A stretch of DNA of 64,000 bases from Clarkia xantiana subsp. parviflora (Eukaryota; Streptophyta; Magnoliopsida; Myrtales; Onagraceae). Shown here in pieces: positions 20,695 to 32,229 of the stretch. The notes below the pieces were generated by a model. The model was not told where the DNA came from, searched no databases, and saw only the letters and a list, made by a program, of their open reading frames with translations. Made by a program: the position numbers and the translations under genes. The DNA is taken from assembly GCA_036873135.1 (NCBI GenBank), contig JAPTYO010000015.1, positions 2,316,839 through 2,380,838 of the forward strand. The letters run 5' to 3'. The stretch's first letter is position 1. Every line of letters begins with the position of its first letter.

Positions 20695-23376
20695 TCAAGC
20701 TTGGTCCTTGTCGGCAGCATGAGCAGCAGCTGGGTCCGCGGAGTCAGTAGCAGAGGGATCCACAGGATTGGCTTCGGGAGGATTAGTTATCGGGGCGTCC
20801 GCACTTGGAAGTTCAGAAGCGTCTTCGACAATTACGGGAGTATTTCCCCCGTCACTCTCCTCGGAAAGAGTAAAATACTTCTTCTCAAAGGGAGCGAGGG
20901 AAGGAGACTTGTCGAAGTTGATGGCGTCACCATACTCCAGGTGGAGCTCCTCAACCACGTTGAAGAGAGTGTTCTCCACCTCTGCGCCAAAGAACTTCAT
21001 GGCATCAGCTTGAAAACCCGCCGACCTCCGATAGTCCTCCCGGCCCTTTTCCTCCGCTTCGGCCAGCTGCGCAGGAAACCCCGCGATTAGCTCCTCCAAA
21101 GCTTTCTTCTCAAGAACCAGTTGGTCCTCGGCAGCCTTCTTCTCCTGAGTCAGCCTGTCCACAATCACCCCCCGCTCCTGCCGCTCTTGCCTCAAGAGCC
21201 CCTCGAAGTCCGCGATCTGCTGCTGAATATCCCGAATCTTCTGATTAAGGGCAGCCTGCTCCTTGACAAACTTCCCCCGCAGAGACTGGAAGGCCTTGAG
21301 ATCCGCCTGAAGCTGCTCGCGGACCCCTCGGTCCCGCTCCCGGGCCTCATCATAGGCAATAATGTACCCGATGAGGCGGTTGTAGTCCCCGAGCTCCTGC
21401 AATAAAAAGGAAAAATGTTAATGAACAAACGACTCGATCTACCATCAACAAGAAAGAAGCAAAGTCTCACCTCTACGCGGCGCACAGCCATATCCCTGAT
21501 ATCCCGCTGCATATGTGTCCGATTGAGGTAAATCGGATGCCGCATAGAAGGCAGGATAGAACCCGCCAGCAGATGTAGGGCTAACTCCTGGTCCCGTTCC
21601 CCTTGTGTAAGCGGGACTCCCTGAAGCGTCTGGATAGGAGTCCAAGGGGCATTCGCCTGTGAAGAATTGAAGGGCCTGTAGAAGTCCCCATCGAGAGCAA
21701 GGGGAGAGATAGGACGAGGAAGGGAAGGGCACGCCACCGTCTCGGAAGGGAAGAGCTCCCGCTGCTGCGGAGGAGACGAAGGAGGCGGCCCCTGAGGGAT
21801 TGGTTTCAAGGGGGATTGCCCCGCCTTCCGACGCTGTTGAGGGGGGTCAGCCCCGCCAGTCTCCTCGGAGGAGTCCAGAGTCTCCACCTGACGAAACTGT
21901 TCGCCAGATGGTGCCTTTTCTCCAGCTGAGGAAGGCACCCCCGCTGGAGGCGGTGCATCTGCGGAAACTGCGGTACCCGAGGAAGCTCCCGAGCGACCTG
22001 CACCTGGAGGATGAAGAGCTTCAGAAAGGTAGTCAGGAAGTTCATCGGGATTCTTACACCAAATGATACGTCGGGAGACGTATTGATCCTTCCCGCGGTA
22101 ATGATAGTAGCCTGCCTTCAAGACTCGGGGAGTTTCGCCTCGAAGAATTCTTTTGACATCAGCAATGCGGCCTTCCTTGGTCGAGGAAATCAAATCCGAC
22201 GGGACCATCCTTTTATACGATTTAATAGCAAGTCGGAGTTGTTTACCTTCTTCAGCATTCTGGACATCGAAGAGCTGGTCCAGATCCACCCGCGTCCGCT
22301 TGGGCTGCTCCGCTGAAGGAGACCCCGACCTGGCAGCAGCCTTCTTGGCAGACTTCCTCTTCCGCGAGGGGCGGACAGCATCAGTCTCCCCCTGCTTAAG
22401 GAACAGATCGGTCAGCACAGATACCTTCTTGGCTGCAAACAGTAAACAAAGAAAGAGTTAGAAGTTTACCCAAGGAACCATATTGGAAGGACCGTCGAAG
22501 AGTTGGCCCCCAGAAACAATGTCGAGGAGTCGGACCCCAGCGTGCACCAGGTCCCGCTCCACTAGTGAGTTGGCGTTGAGAGGAGTGTAAGACCCCTCCC
22601 ACCGATAGAGCTGGATAAGCTGGAGAGTCTCAAAATCCTCATCAGCATAAGTGTGAAAAGCAGGCGGAGGGTCTGCTACCACCTCCCAGCGAGGCCAGGG
22701 AATGGAGGAGTGACGGATAAAGAAGTAGCTCCTCTTCCAGCTACTATTGTCGGACCCTGTATCGATCAAGAGTCCTCGACCCTTGACCACCTTCCAGGTG
22801 TCACTGGTCCAACCGTGCCGGGCAAGCTGCTGCTTACTCCACTTGGGCATCCGAGGGTAGAAGGCACAAACCCCCGCCTCGTTGCACTTCAGCCCATAGA
22901 AGGTCCGGAAGAGTTGGAGGCTGTAGACCCATTTCTGTCGAAGACAGAGGACTTGAAAGGCGTTCCAGATACGGATGGCATGAGGAGAGAAGGTAGTGGG
23001 GTGTGTTCTGTAATGATGGCACAGCTCGACCATGCTACCACAAAAGGGGAACCTGATCCCCGCTGATATTTGTCCCGTAGAGACAAATACCTTCCCTTTC
23101 TGGGGACGAGTAACCTCAGGGTCACTCGAGGGACGATGTCGAGGATACGGGAAACGAGGTTCCCAGGTGATGGTGATGCAACCCTCTCGGAGAGCTGCAT
23201 CATAAGCAGTAGTGGAAATCTCATTTGGAGCATAGTCAAATTTAAAGGGTTTTCTCCCCTCGGAGCTGGAACCGCTGTCTGAAAAGCAACCAGGGCAAGA
23301 AAATACAGTGGGACTCTGGGAAAAATTAGAAAGAAAAAGACGAACAAGCAACGAAGAGGGTTTCCTTACCAGACAT
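20695..23376 (-). CDS. Spliced antisense gene (aORF) of element A, four exons
   Basis: Best reading: exon 1 23370-23376 (ATGTCTG), intron 23279-23369 (GTAAGG...TTTTCAG), exon 2 22470-23278, intron to about 22428, exon 3 about 22427-21471, intron 21397-21470 (GTGAGA...TTGCAG), exon 4 21396-20695. The product is about 824 aa. Exon 2 carries SDSGSSSEGRKPFKFDYAPNE, WEPRFPYPRH and a globular Trp-rich region; exon 3 is basic then Pro/Ser-rich; exon 4 is a likely coiled coil (REQLQADLKAFQSLRGKF) with an acidic Ala/Pro tail. Phases agree at junctions 1 and 3. At intron 2 the acceptor TTTGCAG breaks frame, but the AAG five bases later restores it. Tat elements are known to have such antisense genes, resembling plant gypsy-type transposon proteins. 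The function is not known. Confidence 0.75.
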
Positions 23377-23538
23377 AATGAAGTAGAGGTTGAAGGAGAT
23401 GAACAGGATGTCGCCGGAAAGATGATCGGAGAGACTCCAAAGACCTTCGAAATCACAGAGCTTGGAATTGCAGAGGAATCGCAGAGAGATTTTGAGAATT
23501 CGAAGACGGTAAAAGTTAAATTATGACTGTGGCTAGGG

Positions 23539-23545
23539 TTTTATA
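23539..23545 (-). promoter_or_regulatory. TATA box for the antisense gene of A
   Basis: On the minus strand CGACTATAAAACCCTAGCC, about 163 bp before the aORF ATG. B keeps TATAAAA about 119 bp before the same ATG, so an own promoter is likely. Confidence 0.6.
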
Positions 23546-23931
23546 GTCGAAGGAGACGGTTGAAAGGACACTTCGATCCGAGTCGTCGAAGTCGAAGAGT
23601 CTTAATCTGGACCGTTGAGATGAAACGTGCAGAAGGACAACGGGCGTAATGATGAAACGGCCTGAAAAGCACTTTTCAGAAAAGGACAGACGCGAAAAAT
23701 CAGGCACGTGGGTTGAAAACGTCACTCCCTTATCTGCTGCATTTAATGCACTAGAAAACCGAAGAGACCTTTGGGATATAGCAGTTATCTACAAAACCCT
23801 GAGGAAACGTAGAGGAGAAGACTGATAAATTAAGTAACTGAACCAAGGAACAGATCCCCGACTCTAGTATTGGAAAATCGGGAGTTGGAAGATACGACGA
23901 ACTAAAAGTCCCTCATGTCTTGGGGGCAAAT

Positions 23932-24566
23932 GATGGGTCCGACTACAGCCGTCAGGCCCTTAACGGCGAGGAAACGGCAAACAGGCCCACCAGGCCCAGA
24001 GTAAAGGTCAAGATGACCTAGGAGGAGGGTCCCGATGAAGGGAGTCCCGACGAAGCAAGGTCCCGACAGAGTCGGTCCCGACAGTGGAGCTGGAAGCTCC
24101 CGATGAGAAGCCTTTAAGTAGGCCCCGATGATGAATCCCTGAGAATGATAGGCCCTGTCACGATGACGAGGGGCCCCGAGCGGTGACACAACGAGATAAC
24201 TCTGGAGTCCCCGACGGGAGTCGGGACTCGTTATCAGAGGAAAAAGCCAAGATATGCGGGGCGTGGCCGAGATACGCGAGATCATGTACGAGATATACGG
24301 GATACGGGCTAACCACCCCTAACGGTTTGCCAGGTACCTGAGGCATCTCTTTTCCTATAAAAGGGCAGGAGGTTACCTCAGATCATTTACGTTGAGTTGA
24401 ATACACTTTGATATCTGTTACTTGCCAGTCAGACGAAGTACTCATTTAAGCATCGGAGAGGGATTCTGGGTCACCGCCCGGTCTATCCCCTCTTGCAGGA
24501 TTGCGTGGAGCAAAGGAGCTAGGATTGCCGTCAAGATCCGTACCAGAGTTCCATCGTGATCCAACA
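23932..24566 (+). repeat. 3' LTR of A
   Basis: 635 bp. Compared with the 5' LTR it lacks three of the 20-bp U3 units. PPT TTGGGGGCAAA precedes it; TSD TATAC follows. Hairpin motif at 24450-24499. Confidence 0.96.
24450..24499 (+). promoter_or_regulatory. Conserved LTR two-stem RNA motif, 3' LTR of A
   Basis: Same as at 13879 with GGAGAGGG instead of GAAGAGGG; pairing is kept through G-U. Confidence 0.6.
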
Positions 24567-24571
24567 TATAC

Positions 24572-26160
24572 GTTATTTTCAGAAAAATTCAAAAAATATT
24601 TTTAGCTAAGTAGTTAATCCCTTAGTTGTAGATTTTTATTTCTAAACATGTGTTTCAGATGCATTGTTTATTACAAAAAAACCCTTACCTAAACTTTTAT
24701 TCTAAATATGCGTCTCATGCGCATTATTTAAAAAAAAAAACTCTCAGGTAAGTTGTAATTTTTGTTAGTGCGTTACGTATGCATTACTTAAAAAAAAAAC
24801 ATTTCAGAAAAATAAATTTCTTTAGCTATTAGAGCTTCCTTTCGAACAAGCATATTTTTCTAAAAAACCTCTTACCTGAATTTTTATATTTAACATGTGT
24901 TTTGTACGCATTATTTTGGAAAAAAACTTTTCAGGTAAGTTGTAATTTTGGTTAGTGCATTGTATATGCATTGCTTAACAAAAAAAAAAAAACATGTTAG
25001 GAAAATTGTGATTCCTCTTTAGCTATTATAGCTTCCAATTTCGAACGTGCATTCCATATGTATCATTTTAAAAAAAAATTTAACTAAATTGTTTTATTTT
25101 TAATAATGCATCCAATATTCATTAATTTAAAAAACTTTTTAGATAAACCGTAAGCTCTCTTAGTTTTAGGGCTCTTTGTTTAAAAAAAACATTTTATCTG
25201 AATTTTAAATCAAAAAACGTGCATGTCATATGCATTATTTTCGAAAAAAAACTTTCAGGTAAATTGTAATTTTTTCCGGTTGTAGAACTTTTATTTTAAG
25301 TTTGCATCTTGTATTTATTTTTGTGAATCTCATATGCATCCTTTAAAAAAAAACTTTTCGCCCTATTCTTAATTTTGAGCAACCAAGATGCATTGATTTC
25401 TTTTCCCTCGTTAAAAAAACAAAAAATATTTTCAGATAACTTGTAAATTATCTTGACTGTAGAACTTTCATCTCAAGTATGCATCTAATGTGCATCGCAT
25501 GTGCATTGTTTTAGGAAAAATAATATGTTAATGGACTGTACACATTCTTAGTCGTAGAACTTTCAGTTTCAAACATGTATTCACTGTGTTGTTTTCAAAA
25601 CTACTTACCAGAATGTTTTATTTCAAGCATGTGTTTCATACGCATTATTTTTTGAAAAAAATTTCATGTAAGTTGTAAAATTTTGTTAGTGCATTCAATG
25701 TGCATCATTTTTTTTTTAAAATTAGGAAAATTAGTAATTCCTTTTTGGCTCTTAGAGTTTTTTAAATTCAAACATGAATTGCATATGCATCATTTTAAAA
25801 AAAACCTTTTTACTTGATTTTTTTTAAGCATGCATTCAATATGCATTATTTTTTTTTTTATAAAAAAAATTTCAGAAAAATTGTGAGTTTTTTTTTAGCT
25901 ATAGAGCTTTCAAATTCACGCATGCATCTCAATTGCATTATTTTAAAAATGATCCACCTGAAATTTTCATTTCAAAATATGCATTTTATAAGCATTATCC
26001 AGGTAAATTGTTGTAAGTTGTGAATTTCTTAGAATAGAATTTTAACTTTCAAAAATGCATTTCATATGCGTCATTCAGGTAATATGTTGTAAGTTGTAAC
26101 TTTCTTAACAGTAGAATTTTAACTTTCGAGCATGCATGACCATTTTTTTTTAAAAAAAAA
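24572..26160 (+). repeat. Degenerate AT-rich tandem repeat in G
   Basis: Loosely repeated units of about 80-120 bp: TGCAT(R)TGCATTATTT, poly-A run, TTTCAGGTAARTTGTAATTTT, TTAGNTNTAGARCTTTNA. Continues the stretch at about 13070-13298 across the A insertion. The repeated CAGGTAAGTTGT and TTTCAG boxes resemble splice sites. Non-coding. Confidence 0.65.
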
Positions 26161-27900
26161 AAAATTCAAAGTGTCATTCGTTTTTATCCAAGGTGTATTG
26201 CACTTTTTTGACAAGATCGTTACTACAACATTCGCATGAGCGAGCATTTAAAAAATGGGAGTTTTGATTCTTTTGAGAAAATAGTTTAACTGTGCAGTTG
26301 AGTGCTACTATTCGAGTTTAAACAAAGGACGAGAAAACCTTTTTGAAAAAACTTTGTTTTGAGCATTTGTCCAGCGTTCGAGCCAGATAATGCACTCGGC
26401 AAACTCAGTAAACTCAATGATGGCGCAAAACACATTTGATCATAAATTTTGATTCATTTTCAAAAAAATTAATCAAAATTATGAAATGAATGACATTAGA
26501 GTTTTCAAAAAAATCATGTATGACTTCTCATATTCTCTACATTGATTTTTCATTCACTCTTTTCAAGTACCCTTGGTGAAGGTATCATGTACACATAAGT
26601 TATGCCGGCTAAATAGGGCAACAGAAAAGAACATACAGTCATCCAGTTGCACAAGGAACAAATTGCACACTCGAGATATCTAATGCTGAGGTACGTTAAT
26701 TGTACTTAATTTTTTCTTTGAGATTTGAGTGTCCCTACTCCTTTGCAGGTCGGATGACCACTTCAACCAATGCCGCAACCGTGTGAAATGTGAGCGCTTC
26801 AAAGAATTTCTATGAAAAATTTCACCTACCATGTGTGAAATTCATACGCTTTCCAAGACGAGGTATACAACCGTTATGTGGCCAGGTTTAAACCATTCAG
26901 CAGTAACCATGGGGCATCTCCCATTGAGATCGGATATGTCAGGAGATGAAAAAATTTCAAGAGATCATCAAGAATCCCGTGAAGATTCAATGTGCCGATC
27001 AATGTAGCTTGACTCGATCAACCGAATCCTTTTCCAAAAAAAGTTCTGAAATTTTCAGTCTGCCACTAGGGGCATATACTTTTCAGCAGGTGTACATATA
27101 CAAGTCGTGGAGCAGAAGAATCAGGACATGCAGCAGGTCCAGTCGCATAGCGAGCAGATTGCCCACTGAAAAATCCAACTCCCAGCTTGGATAATCATTC
27201 AAATCAAAACTCCTGAAGAACACATCTCGTGTACGGCCCTTCGCTCGCCGACCATTCTTATGCCAGCTATCGAATTTATCCCAGATACCTCGGACGATAT
27301 CTATGCCTAAGTTTACCACTTGCGGAATATTGTGCCAAACTCAACACCATCCATTTGTGTTCGTTAATCAGGCTATTCTTCCAGCGTGCGACGAATTATG
27401 AACCAGTCAGATGTAGCCGTGGGGCATTCCTGTTAAGATCAAGCATGGTTGAAGATAGAAGACATCCATAGATCTTCCTATTAAAAAAGATCGAGATTCC
27501 ATGAAGATCGACCGTGCTAATGAAAGAGCATTTGAGAGGAAGAAGAAGAAATTATTGTCAATGTCGTCCACCCATTGAAAGGGTCCTCAATTCAAGACAT
27601 CGACATAATCAACTTATTTGACAAGTTTTCCTCCGGAGAAGTTCTAAGAAATGAAAAGGTTTAATCTGCTATTAGGGGCATGTAACATAGTTGTTGTTGA
27701 TTAGTTTCTGTAGATTTTTTTTCATTTGAAAAAAGAAAAAAGAGAAAAAAATCAATTCCCGCTAGATTGAAAACCTAGGCAAAAGTCAGGGAGAGGGGCA
27801 TGATTGAAAACCCGCAGGGGCAGTCATGGCAAAAGGTGAGATGAAAAAAGCAAAAAAGAAAAAAAAAGAGCAAAAAAAAGCAAAAAAAAAAAAAAAAATC
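26161..27900 (+). other. G internal non-repetitive stretch
   Basis: No convincing gene. Short frames lack recognisable motifs. Phrases such as GGGGCAT(A/G)ATTG recur, pointing to remnants of a larger ancestral internal region. Confidence 0.45.
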
Positions 27901-27904
27901 CATT

Positions 27905-28054
27905 AAGGGTCACACCCGCCCTTTAATCGGCTACAGAAAAGTAAAGAAAGCGTTCGTACAAATCTTGTAAGAGCAATGAAGCAATAAAAATGTCACAGTT
28001 GTTCCTAAATCAACTACAAATAAAAGGGTCACAGTCATCCCTAAAATGACTATA

Positions 28055-28109
<55 letters not shown>

Positions 28110-28740
28110 GGCCACAACCACCCTTCAAATGGTTACAGGTAAAGAGAGCTCCCGCAACATCAAAAGCGGAGAATAAGTGAAAGGGCCACAACCACCCTCC
28201 AAACAGCTAAAGATAAAAGAGTGACCCCGCGGATCCTGTGAGGGCGGGAAAATAAAAAGGGCCACAGTTGTCCCTAAAACGACTACAAAATAAAGGGCCA
28301 TAGCCACCCTCCAAACGACTACAAATAAAAAAGTGACCCCGCGAATCTTGTAAGGGCGGGAAATTATAAAAAAGGGGGTCACAGTCGTCCCTAAAACGAC
28401 TACAAAATAAAAAGGGCCACAGTCGTCCCTAAAACAACTACAAAATAAAGGGCCACAGCAACCCTCCAAACGGCTACAGATAAAAGAGTGACCCCGCGAA
28501 TCTTGTAAGAGCGGGAAGATAAAAAAGAGTGACAGTCGTCCCTAAAAAGACTATAAAATAAAGGGCCACAGCCACCCTCCAAATGGCTACAATCAAAGAG
28601 CTCCAACCACCCTCCAAACGGTTACAAATACTCCCGCATCGAGGCGGAAATTAAAGAGGGTCTCAGCCACCCATTAATTGGCTACCAAATAAAGAGTGAT
28701 TCCGCCGGGTTGAAAACTCGAAAGGGCGGTCTAGACCAAA
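27905..28740 (+). repeat. Tandem array AGGGCCACAGYCRYCC in G
   Basis: Repeated modules AAAGGGCCACAGCCACCCTCCAAACGGCTAC and GAGTGACCCCGCGAATCTTGTAAGRGCGGG alternate with irregular spacing. An (AT)n microsatellite at about 28058-28105 interrupts it. Confidence 0.85.
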
Positions 28741-28929
28741 TCAGGAAATGAGGGGCATGATTGCGAAATCCATAAAGTGCAATCATGGCAAAAGGAGAGA
28801 AGATAGAAAAAAACCGAGGGGCACGGTCCGAAATCTCTCAATCGACCGCAGAAAAATGAGAGAATATGAGATTGAAAAAAAAAAAGATCCCGCTAAGTTG
28901 TCGTGTCATGCACAACTTAGGCAAAAAGT

Positions 28930-29760
28930 AGGGACAGACATTCAAGGTCCTTCTCCAACGGACGCCACTAGAGGTTCCTCTCCAAACGGACGCCACTAGA
29001 GGCTCTTCTCCGACGGACGCCACTAGAGGCTTTTCCTTGTCGCACGCCACTGGAGTCATCGTCGATCGAGGTTTTTACTTTACTGTACGCCACTGGAGGC
29101 TTTTCCTTGTCGCACGCCACTGGAGGCATCGTCGATCGAGGTTTTTCTTTTCTGCACGCCACTGGAGGCTTTACTTTTCCGCATGCCACTGGAGGCTTTA
29201 CTTTTCTGCACGCCACTGGAGGTTTTAATTTTCCACACGCCACTGGAGGCTTTACTTTTCTGCACGCCACTGGAGGCTTTACTTTCCCGCACGCTACTGG
29301 AGGCTTTACTTTTCTGCACGCCACTAGAGGCTTTACTTTTCCGCACGCCACTGGAGAGGCTTTACTTTTCCGCACGCCACTGGAGGCTTTACTTTCCCGC
29401 ACGCCACTGGAGGCTTTACTTTCCCGCACGCCACTGGAGGCTTTACTTTTCCGCACTCCACTGGAGGCTTTACTTTTCTGCACGCCACTGGAGGCTTTAC
29501 TTTCCCACACGCCACTGGAGGCTTTACTTTTCTGCACGCCACTGGAGGCTTTACTTTCCGCACCGCCACTGGAGGCTTTTCCTTGTCGCACGCCACTGGA
29601 GGCATCGTCGATTGAGGTCTTTACTTTCTGCAACGCCAACGGAGGCACCGCCAACAGGGGCACCGCCGACCGAGGCTTTACATTTCCGCACCGCCACTGG
29701 AGGCTTTACTTTCTGCATCGCTAATGGAGGCACCGCCAAAAGGCGTCCCGCCGACAGAGG
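28930..29760 (+). repeat. 27-bp minisatellite in G
   Basis: About 30 copies of GGAGGCTTTACTTTTCTGCACGCCACT. Since 27 is a multiple of three and the unit has no stop in several frames, long open frames appear on both strands (for example 28968-29663 minus, 29107-29724 plus); they are nine-residue repeats and not evidence of genes. Confidence 0.95.
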
Positions 29761-29916
29761 TTTTATCTTTCCGCACCAGAATAAGCATATGAGGCACCTT
29801 GAAGACTTTGAAGAATTGGAAGAGAATATACTTTCTGGTTAAAATCAGTGTTTTTTCGTCTTTGGACAAACCCATTCGAACACGTTCTACGGGAGTCCGT
29901 CCAAAGAGGGGCAAAC

Positions 29917-30502
29917 TGTAAACACTCAATTTTGACTCGGACGTAACGACGTTACACATGATACGTCAAATTCCGGACGCGTCAAGCCACAAAGTCTCCA
30001 AAAATGCTCAAGGGCACATTAGGGAAATTATTATAAAATATATTTTAAATTATTTCGAATATATTTAATATTTTCGGAATATTTAAAAATATATATATAA
30101 TAATTAGTTTTTTATTTTTAGAAAATTATCTTTAAGATATTTATCTTCAGATATTATTTTTTATTCAAAAAAATAATTATCTGTAAAGATAAATATCCTT
30201 AGGAATATTCTTTAGAATAATTATCTGTTAGCAATTTTTTTATTTAAATTTTATTTGTAATCTAGACTAGGTTTTTAGTATAAATAGGGGTCTAGGTTTA
30301 CATTGTAAAACACACAGAAAAACACAAGAACAAGCAATAATACATTTTTTTCGCAGCAATCCCCACGCCGGTGCTGCTCAAGTCCACCGGTGGCCGGACC
30401 ATCGCCGGTGGCTGGACCACCATCCGTCCACCACGTCGCCGGCCAGCCCCACCGTCGACCACCACCCACCGGCGACCGCGTCCGCCTGTCTCTCTCTCTC
30501 TC

Positions 30503-30576
<74 letters not shown>

Positions 30577-30889
30577 CTCAGTTAGATTAAGTCGACCGGC
30601 CCTTCTCTGGTGATCATCCGTTTCCGCGTCGGAGCTCCGCCCACGACCTCCAGTCCCGCCGCCCGAAGCCCAGCCAGCTCCGCCCTCTGCAGCTGCGCCA
30701 CCTGAAGAACCACTCTAGCTTTGAGCTCCGACGACATCCCGCTCCCTACGGCTCTGACCAGCTTCTCTCATGACCACCTCGCCGCCGTGCCATCTCCGCT
30801 GGTAACCGTCGACCGCGCTGCCATCCGTGGCCGGAGCCCTTCCCTCCGCGCTGCCATCTGTGACCTTCTCCTGTAATCCCGTTGTTTCC

Positions 30890-30941
<52 letters not shown>

Positions 30942-31425
30942 CAATATTCTTATTATATAAATTTTAATTAAGTAATTCAAATATGATTAGATTAATTTTA
31001 TTAAGTAAATGTTTGTTTGCCTAAAATCATGTATGTAAGCTAGGTTTTGATTTAATTGTGTTAGTAAATTTCATTTTTATTTTAGATTTCATGTAGTTGT
31101 AAATTACAAACTAGTTTTATAGTCTTGGAATTACTTAATTAAATCTTGGTATTGTTTAATTTGGAATAATATATTTTCTTAAAATTGGCAAATAGGTAAA
31201 TTGAGTACCGACAGGGCGTAGTTAAAAAATTACATTTTTTAATTCGTAATAGAACCCCCGAAGTCGAATTTCTGATCGTAGACCGATTTTATACCTAGGT
31301 GCGTAATTCACTATTCGCTTAGGTAATTTAGGATTCTAGTTAGCCTTAATTAACTAGTGGAGACTCTTTCAAAATCTCACGTTTTTTAAACGTAATTAGC
31401 CTTAGGTCAGATTTTAGGTCCGACA
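29917..31425 (+). repeat. 3' LTR of G
   Basis: 1509 bp, TGTAAACACTC to GTCCGACA, followed by TSD AACTC. TATAAATA at 30279-30286. (CT)n at about 30490-30573 and (TTA)n at about 30893-30940 are longer than or different from those in the 5' LTR, which explains most of the length difference. Confidence 0.95.
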
Positions 31426-32160
31426 AACTCATCCATAGATTTATCTATCTTATGGACCATGCATTTAAGCTGTCGCTTTTAATACCATAGTTGATATTCT
31501 AATTAGATTGTAGTAGCGGGAAGGCTTACATAAAATCTAAGTAGTTATCAATGAGTTATATCTGAAAAATTACAAACGAAAATTCCGCATTTATAAAAAT
31601 ACTTGATTATTAAATTCATATTCTAAAACGATTTGTCCTGTCTTTCGAGGTGACATGCGCCTCGCGCATACCCGGTTAAAAACCGTGGTCTTGAGAATCG
31701 TTTTAGTCTCCAAAGTTAAAAGCAAGATCGGTTTTAAACATGCATATTATTTTGGGATACAATTTATAATGGAGTATTTTAACAAATAAGAATTAATATC
31801 GATCGGTTCGTTTTACGTTTGTTATGCGAGTTATGGATGTGTTTAAAATGATGATATGAGTTCGGATAAATGTTTAATTCAATCATTCTACTGATGGAAT
31901 TTTAGTTACTTGTTCCGGATCGATCCCGTTTAACCGGGCCGATTAATTTCGAAAGGCAGACCATTTAAAAAATAAATGAATGGTTACTGCCTCATTTAAT
32001 AATTCCGAATTACGTTCAACAAATAGACGAGAAATAAGGATCCCAACAAAAACAACGACGGATTTCACGGATCAATAATTACAACTAAGCAAAGAAAGTC
32101 ACATATATATATGGTAGGAAGTCTTCACCACTTTGAGCAGTCCACCTGAAAATTAATTCA
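31426..32160 (-). other. Probable continuation of copia F after G, with a degenerate PBS
   Basis: Begins with the second copy of AACTC. On the minus strand TGGTATTAAAAGC (about 31481-31493) resembles the copia tRNA-iMet PBS TGGTATCAGAGC, preceded by an LTR-like end. It does not match the F LTR at 6949 well, so it may belong to another copia element. Confidence 0.35.
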
Positions 32161-32229
32161 AGAATTGAATTATGTCAGATGTTTTTGCATCGATTAAAAC
32201 GTGTAGCCGTCTTATGTATTGTGGTAAAC

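Larger units (their letters stand above)
13299..24566 (+). mobile_element. Element A: full-length Tat-like Ty3/gypsy retrotransposon nested in G
   Basis: The 11268-bp element has TSD TATAC at 13294-13298 and 24567-24571, LTRs at 13299-13995 and 23932-24566, PBS at 13997 and PPT TTGGGGGCAAA at 23921-23931. Order: gag-protease, RT-RNase H-integrase, minisatellite, spliced antisense gene, PPT. The LTRs differ by about ten substitutions by my hand count, plus loss of three 20-bp U3 units in the 3' LTR, so insertion is recent. It is disabled by an in-frame stop and two frameshifts. Confidence 0.97.
11129..31425 (+). mobile_element. Element G: Ogre-like non-autonomous LTR retrotransposon, with A nested inside
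   Basis: LTRs at 11129-12596 and 29917-31425 begin TGTAAACACTC and end GTCCGACA. The duplication AACTC is present at 11124-11128 and 31426-31430. PBS TGGCGACTCTGCTGGGGA matches the tRNA-Arg type reported for Ogre elements; a purine-rich AAAGAGGGGCAAAC precedes the 3' LTR. Leaving out A (11268 bp plus one TSD) the element is about 9.0 kb. The inside has no gag, RT or integrase frame, only AT-rich sequence and three repeat arrays, so it must have moved with enzymes supplied by a relative (a LARD-like element). Confidence 0.95.

Noticed and set aside
28968..29842. Long frames on both strands (up to 231 codons) in G
   Set aside because: They are nine-residue repeats forced by the 27-bp minisatellite; no start context, domain or conservation is visible.
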